Both the position numbers and the translations under genes were made by a program. Below the pieces are notes generated by a model. That model made no database searches, was not told where the DNA came from, and worked only from the letters and a program-made list of their open reading frames with translations. Below, piece by piece: positions 61,087 through 64,000 of a stretch of 64,000 nt of DNA (its first letter is position 1; each line of letters begins with the position of its first letter). The DNA is from Halolamina sediminis (GTDB taxonomy: Archaea; Halobacteriota; Halobacteria; Halobacteriales; Haloferacaceae), in contig NZ_CVUA01000001.1 of the NCBI RefSeq assembly GCF_001282785.1, forward strand, positions 1,860,001 through 1,924,000, read 5' to 3'.

Positions 61087-61998
61087 CTACTGCTCGACGA
61101 CCTCCGGAGGGAGCTCCAGCCCGCCGGAGATGGTCCGCTGGGGAAACGGGATCTCGATGCCCGCCTCGTCGAAACGCTGTTTGACGTTCCTGACGTACTC
61201 CGAGCGGATCTTCACGAAGTCCGCCCGCGAGGGGTTGTCGATCCAGATCCGCGAGCGCAGGCCGACGTAGGAGTCCGCGAGCTCGGTCAGCCGGACGCTC
61301 GGGGCCGGGTCGGTGAGGATGTCGGGGTGGCGCTCGGCCTCGTCGACGATGATGTCGGTCGCTTTCTCCACGTCGTCGTCGTAGCCGATGCCGAACGTGA
61401 ACTGCAGGCGGAGCGTGTCCTTCGCGACGGGGTTTTTGATGACGCCGTCGGTGAGCTGGGAGTTCGGCACGGTGAGCAGTTCGTTGTCGAACGTCCGGAC
61501 GCGGGTGACCCGGAAGGAGATGTCCTCGACGATCCCGGAGTTGCCGTCCCACTCGATCCAGTCGCCGATGCGGAACGGCCGGTCGGCGTAGATGAAGACG
61601 CCGGCGACGAAGTTCGCGATCACGTCCTGCATCGCGAAGCCGATCGCCAGCGTCGCGGCGGCGGCGACCGTCGCCAGCGACTGGAGGAAGTCCCCGAAGC
61701 CGGCGAAGCCGAACGCGACGGTGATCGCCACGAACACGATCAGGACCGACGTGATCTTGATCAGCGGACGGCGGGCGTGGATCTCCAGCCCGCGGGCGTC
61801 GAGGACGCGGTCGACCAGCGGGACGGCCGTCGCCTTGCCCACGCCGTAGATGACCGCGAACACCGCCAAGAAAACCAGAAAGGCGCCGATGGCGTTCGCC
61901 AGCACCGTCGGAAGGAACTGATCGAGGAAGGCCGCGACCACCTGGTTCGCATCGAGGGTCGACCCCCCCGGAGTCGGCGTCGTCTGCAGGATCGCCAT
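61087..61998 (-). CDS. MscS-family mechanosensitive channel
   Basis: The 303-residue protein has three membrane helices, the last being the Gly/Ala-rich pore helix (LATVAAAATLAIGFAMQDVI). The beta domain FRIGDWIEWDGNSGIVEDIS and VRTFDNELLTVPNSQLTDGV is characteristic of MscS. It should open under membrane tension and release solutes during hypo-osmotic shock, a real risk for a halophile. Its first base overlaps the stop of the YhbY-like gene, forming an operon with it and rnp4. Confidence 0.93.
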   Translation of the reverse strand: MAILQTTPTPGGSTLDANQVVAAFLDQFLPTVLANAIGAFLVFLAVFAVIYGVGKATAVPLVDRVLDARGLEIHARRPLIKITSVLIVFVAITVAFGFAGFGDFLQSLATVAAAATLAIGFAMQDVIANFVAGVFIYADRPFRIGDWIEWDGNSGIVEDISFRVTRVRTFDNELLTVPNSQLTDGVIKNPVAKDTLRLQFTFGIGYDDDVEKATDIIVDEAERHPDILTDPAPSVRLTELADSYVGLRSRIWIDNPSRADFVKIRSEYVRNVKQRFDEAGIEIPFPQRTISGGLELPPEVVEQ

Positions 61999-62240
61999 CA
62001 GTGGAACACCGCCGTGTGCCCGCGGGTGTCGATCACCTCCGCGTCGACGCGCTCGGCCAGTGCCGCCGCCAGCTCCTCGGTGTCGTCGGTACCGCGGGCC
62101 GACCGCAGGAACTTCGCCTTCACCAGTTCCTCGTTGTTCAGCTGGTCGTCGAGTTCGTCGACGACGGCGTCGATCCCCTTCTTCCCCACCCAGACGGTCA
62201 CGTCGAGCTCGTGTGCCTGCTTTCGCAGCTCGTCAGACAT
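61998..62240 (-). CDS. YhbY/CRM-domain RNA-binding protein
   Basis: An 80-residue CRM-domain protein: LRKQAHELDVTVWVGKKGID contains the GKKG-type loop, followed by ELVKAKFLRSARGTDDTEEL. The family binds RNA and associates with pre-50S ribosomal subunits in bacteria. It sits between rnp4 and the MscS gene, consistent with an RNA-processing operon. Confidence 0.85.
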   Translation of the reverse strand: MSDELRKQAHELDVTVWVGKKGIDAVVDELDDQLNNEELVKAKFLRSARGTDDTEELAAALAERVDAEVIDTRGHTAVFH

Positions 62241-62293
62241 TGTTATCGGAACGACTCGCCGGGGAAGCTTTGAAGCTTCGATCTGGGGAGCGC

Positions 62294-62578
62294 TCAGTCT
62301 CGGTAGGGGTAGCGGGCGATCGCCCCGCAGTCACAGCGCCGGATCACGCGCCCGCGCTGGACCCGCACCCGGACGTTCACGCCCGGGCGCTGGAACACGT
62401 CGCAGTCGTCGCAGGTCGAGCGCGCGAACCGCCGGGGGAGCGAGAGGCGGTTGCGTTCGGCGAGCCGCCGGGCCAGCCGCACGTACTCCCGCGAACGGTC
62501 GTACTGCCCCGCCGACGCGGCGGCCTCGGCCAGCGCGGCGAGGCGCTCGATCCGCTCCTCGGCGATCCCGGCGCTCAT
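62294..62578 (-). CDS. rnp4: Ribonuclease P protein component 4 (Rpp21/Rpr2)
   Basis: The 94-residue protein has an N-terminal helical part (IERLAALAEAAASAGQYDRS, YVRLARRLAERNRLSLPRRF) and a zinc ribbon with CDDC and later CDC (STCDDCDVFQRPG, RRCDCGAIARYPY). It is the archaeal homologue of Rpp21 and helps RNase P trim tRNA 5' ends. It is the first gene of the rnp4-YhbY-MscS operon. Confidence 0.92.
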   Translation of the reverse strand: MSAGIAEERIERLAALAEAAASAGQYDRSREYVRLARRLAERNRLSLPRRFARSTCDDCDVFQRPGVNVRVRVQRGRVIRRCDCGAIARYPYRD

Positions 62579-62705
62579 CTCTCGTCAGTACCGAGAGGGC
62601 TGTCGGGGTTATCGCTTTCGGGGATCGCTCGGGGAAGTGGCTGTGTCGACGACGGCCGCAGGCCGGAACGTTGATCAATCCGACCTCCGAAGAACGACGA
62701 AAGCC

Positions 62706-63773
62706 GTGCGCGTTCTCGACTACCTCGAACTGGAAGACCGGATCCGCGGCGGGATCGTCACCGCCACCCGCCAGCAGCGCAAGGCGCTCCAGGGGGCGGG
62801 CGTCGACGTGGTCGAGTCGCCGTGGGTCGGCGACGGCCCCGTCGACGCGGCGACGTCTCGGCTCACTGGTGGCCGTGCGTTCCGGGAGTACGACGTGGCC
62901 CACTGCAACATCGTCGGCCCGGGAAGCGTCGCCGTCGCCCGACACGCCACGCGCAACGACATCCCGCTCGTGCTGCACGCCCACGTTACCGCGGAGGATT
63001 TCGGCGAGTCGTTCCGCTTCACCGACCGGCTCGCGCCCGCGCTGCGGCCGTACCTGCGGTGGTTCTACTCGCAGGCGGATCTGGTGCTCTGCCCCAGTGA
63101 GTACACGAAAGGAGTGCTCCGGGAGTACCCCGTGGTGACCCCGATCGAGCCGGTCACCAACGGCGTCGACGTCGACTCGTTGGAGGGGTTCGAGACGCTG
63201 CGCGAAGAGACCCGCGAGCGGTTCGATCTGGAGGGGATGGTGGTGTTCTGCGTCGGCGAGGTGTTCGAGCGCAAGGGGTTGACGACGTTCTGCGAGGTGG
63301 CGAAGGAGACGGAGTACGACTTCGCGTGGTTCGGCCACTACGAGGAGGGCGCCGCCGCCGGCGAGGCGACGCGCTACTGGACGAACAACCCCCCCGAGAA
63401 CGTCACGTTCACGGGGTGGATGGACGACAAGCGCGCCGCCTTCGGCGCAGGGGACGTGTACCTGTTCCCGACCAAGGACGAGAACCAGGGGATCGCCGCG
63501 CTGGAGGCGATGGCCTGCGGGAAGGCGGTCGTGCTCCGGGACATTCCGGTGTTCGAGGAGTTCTTCACCGACGGCGAGGACTGTCTGAAGTGCGACAGCC
63601 GCGAGGGGTTCGTCGACGCGCTCCGGCGACTCGACGAGAACCCCGACCTGCAGGAGCGACTGGGGGAGAACGCCCGCGAGACTGCCGCCGAGCACTCCCT
63701 CGACCGCGTGGGCGAGCGGTTGGTCGAGCAGTACGAGCGCCTCGTGGGGGAGAGCCATTCCGGAACCCCTTAA
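62706..63773 (+). CDS. GT4-family glycosyltransferase
   Basis: A 355-residue GT-B glycosyltransferase from a GTG at 62706 (VRVLDYLELEDRIRGGIVTA). The C-terminal half shows VVFCVGEVFERKGLTTFCEV and the nucleotide-sugar motif ENQGIAALEAMACGKAVVLR (EX7E). It transfers a hexose from an activated sugar, perhaps to a glycolipid. It is followed after 25 bases by a second glycosyltransferase gene, suggesting a glycolipid or glycan pathway. Confidence 0.88.
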   Translation: MRVLDYLELEDRIRGGIVTATRQQRKALQGAGVDVVESPWVGDGPVDAATSRLTGGRAFREYDVAHCNIVGPGSVAVARHATRNDIPLVLHAHVTAEDFGESFRFTDRLAPALRPYLRWFYSQADLVLCPSEYTKGVLREYPVVTPIEPVTNGVDVDSLEGFETLREETRERFDLEGMVVFCVGEVFERKGLTTFCEVAKETEYDFAWFGHYEEGAAAGEATRYWTNNPPENVTFTGWMDDKRAAFGAGDVYLFPTKDENQGIAALEAMACGKAVVLRDIPVFEEFFTDGEDCLKCDSREGFVDALRRLDENPDLQERLGENARETAAEHSLDRVGERLVEQYERLVGESHSGTP

Positions 63774-63798
63774 CCGCGCCTCGGACAACCGCTCGCGC

Positions 63799-64000
63799 AT
63801 GGAGTCGGTCGCGGCGTTCACGGACACCTACCTGCCAACGGTCAACGGCGTCACCTACACCGTCCAGAGCTGGCGGGACCGCTGGCGGGAGCGCGGCGGC
63901 CGGATGGAGATTGTCTACCCCGACTCGCCCGACCGAGCGCCCGAGGCGGACGAACATCCGGTTCGGTCGCTGCCGCTGCCGATCTACGCGGGCTACCGGC
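63799..64000 (+). CDS. Second GT4-like glycosyltransferase, cut by window end
   Basis: Only 67 codons are visible, starting MESVAAFTDTYLPTVNGVTY, followed by TVQSWRDRWRERGGRMEIVY. The FxDTYLPxxNGV opening is typical of GT4 enzymes such as monoglucosyl-diacylglycerol or phosphatidylinositol mannosyltransferases. The acceptor cannot be read from this fragment. It is co-directional with the preceding glycosyltransferase. Confidence 0.8.
   Translation, partial: MESVAAFTDTYLPTVNGVTYTVQSWRDRWRERGGRMEIVYPDSPDRAPEADEHPVRSLPLPIYAGYR

Noticed and set aside
1-64000. CRISPR arrays, tRNA genes and insertion sequences
   Set aside because: I looked through the intergenic gaps and saw no regularly spaced repeats, no T-loop/anticodon-type tRNA pattern and no transposase; a missed degenerate copy cannot be ruled out without a search.

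Overview
The window is a stretch of haloarchaeal chromosome. Evidence: high GC in every gene, very acidic proteins, Tat-type lipoproteins (RR motif plus lipobox), many leaderless genes with a TATA-like box about 30 bases upstream of the start codon, and typical haloarchaeal genes (the rpa1-rpap1-rpe operon, a HEWD-family mini-protein, a DUF5805/integrase pair, archaeal IleS, RNase P component 4). I cannot name the genus. I found no tRNA, rRNA, CRISPR array or insertion sequence.

Layout. (1) 1-3444: a truncated beta-propeller (S9/TolB-like) gene and an XPD/Rad3-type Fe-S helicase. (2) About 3695-29078: a 25 kb locus of 13 genes that is the highlight. An eight-gene minus-strand operon (18674 down to 6462, almost every junction an ATGA/GTGA-type overlap or a gap of 3 nt) encodes two tubulin/FtsZ-superfamily GTPases, six membrane-anchored proteins, several with large extracytoplasmic domains, and coiled coils. 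Divergent to it run a polytopic P-loop GTPase, a membrane protein with a C-terminal beta-propeller, a third and giant tubulin-like protein (1157 aa), and a polytopic protein that looks like a P-loop-less sibling of the GTPase. A cytosolic propeller/Ig-repeat protein closes the far end. I read this as a membrane-associated cytoskeletal or membrane-remodelling machine. Three distinct tubulin-like proteins and a GTPase/pseudo-GTPase pair are the unusual points. From memory, a predicted membrane-remodelling system built on an FtsZ-like family plus a distinct GTPase was proposed computationally around 2010; I could not check whether this is a version of it.

(3) 29200-33035: DUF2391-type membrane protein, DUF6517-type lipoprotein, a small zinc ribbon, purD and an arginase-family gene. 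(4) 33279-37542: M20 amidohydrolase, a ribbon-helix-helix/integrase pair and a propeller lipoprotein, with dyad-symmetric sites at three promoters. (5) 37562-48892: RAD55-like and MinD-like ATPases, YlbF family, Na/Ca exchanger, esterase, ABC1 kinase, ileS, a GlpA-like flavoprotein, a riboflavin-pathway reductase and an inositol-monophosphatase-family enzyme. (6) 49022-52628: the ssDNA-binding operon rpa1-rpap1-rpe. (7) 52635-64000: assorted metabolism, a 455-base non-coding gap with a strongly folded core (possible RNA), a GGM-rich coiled-coil protein, squalene/phytoene synthase, acyl-CoA dehydrogenase, a 7TM histidine kinase, a UbiA-like protein, the rnp4-YhbY-MscS operon and two glycosyltransferases, the second cut by the window end.
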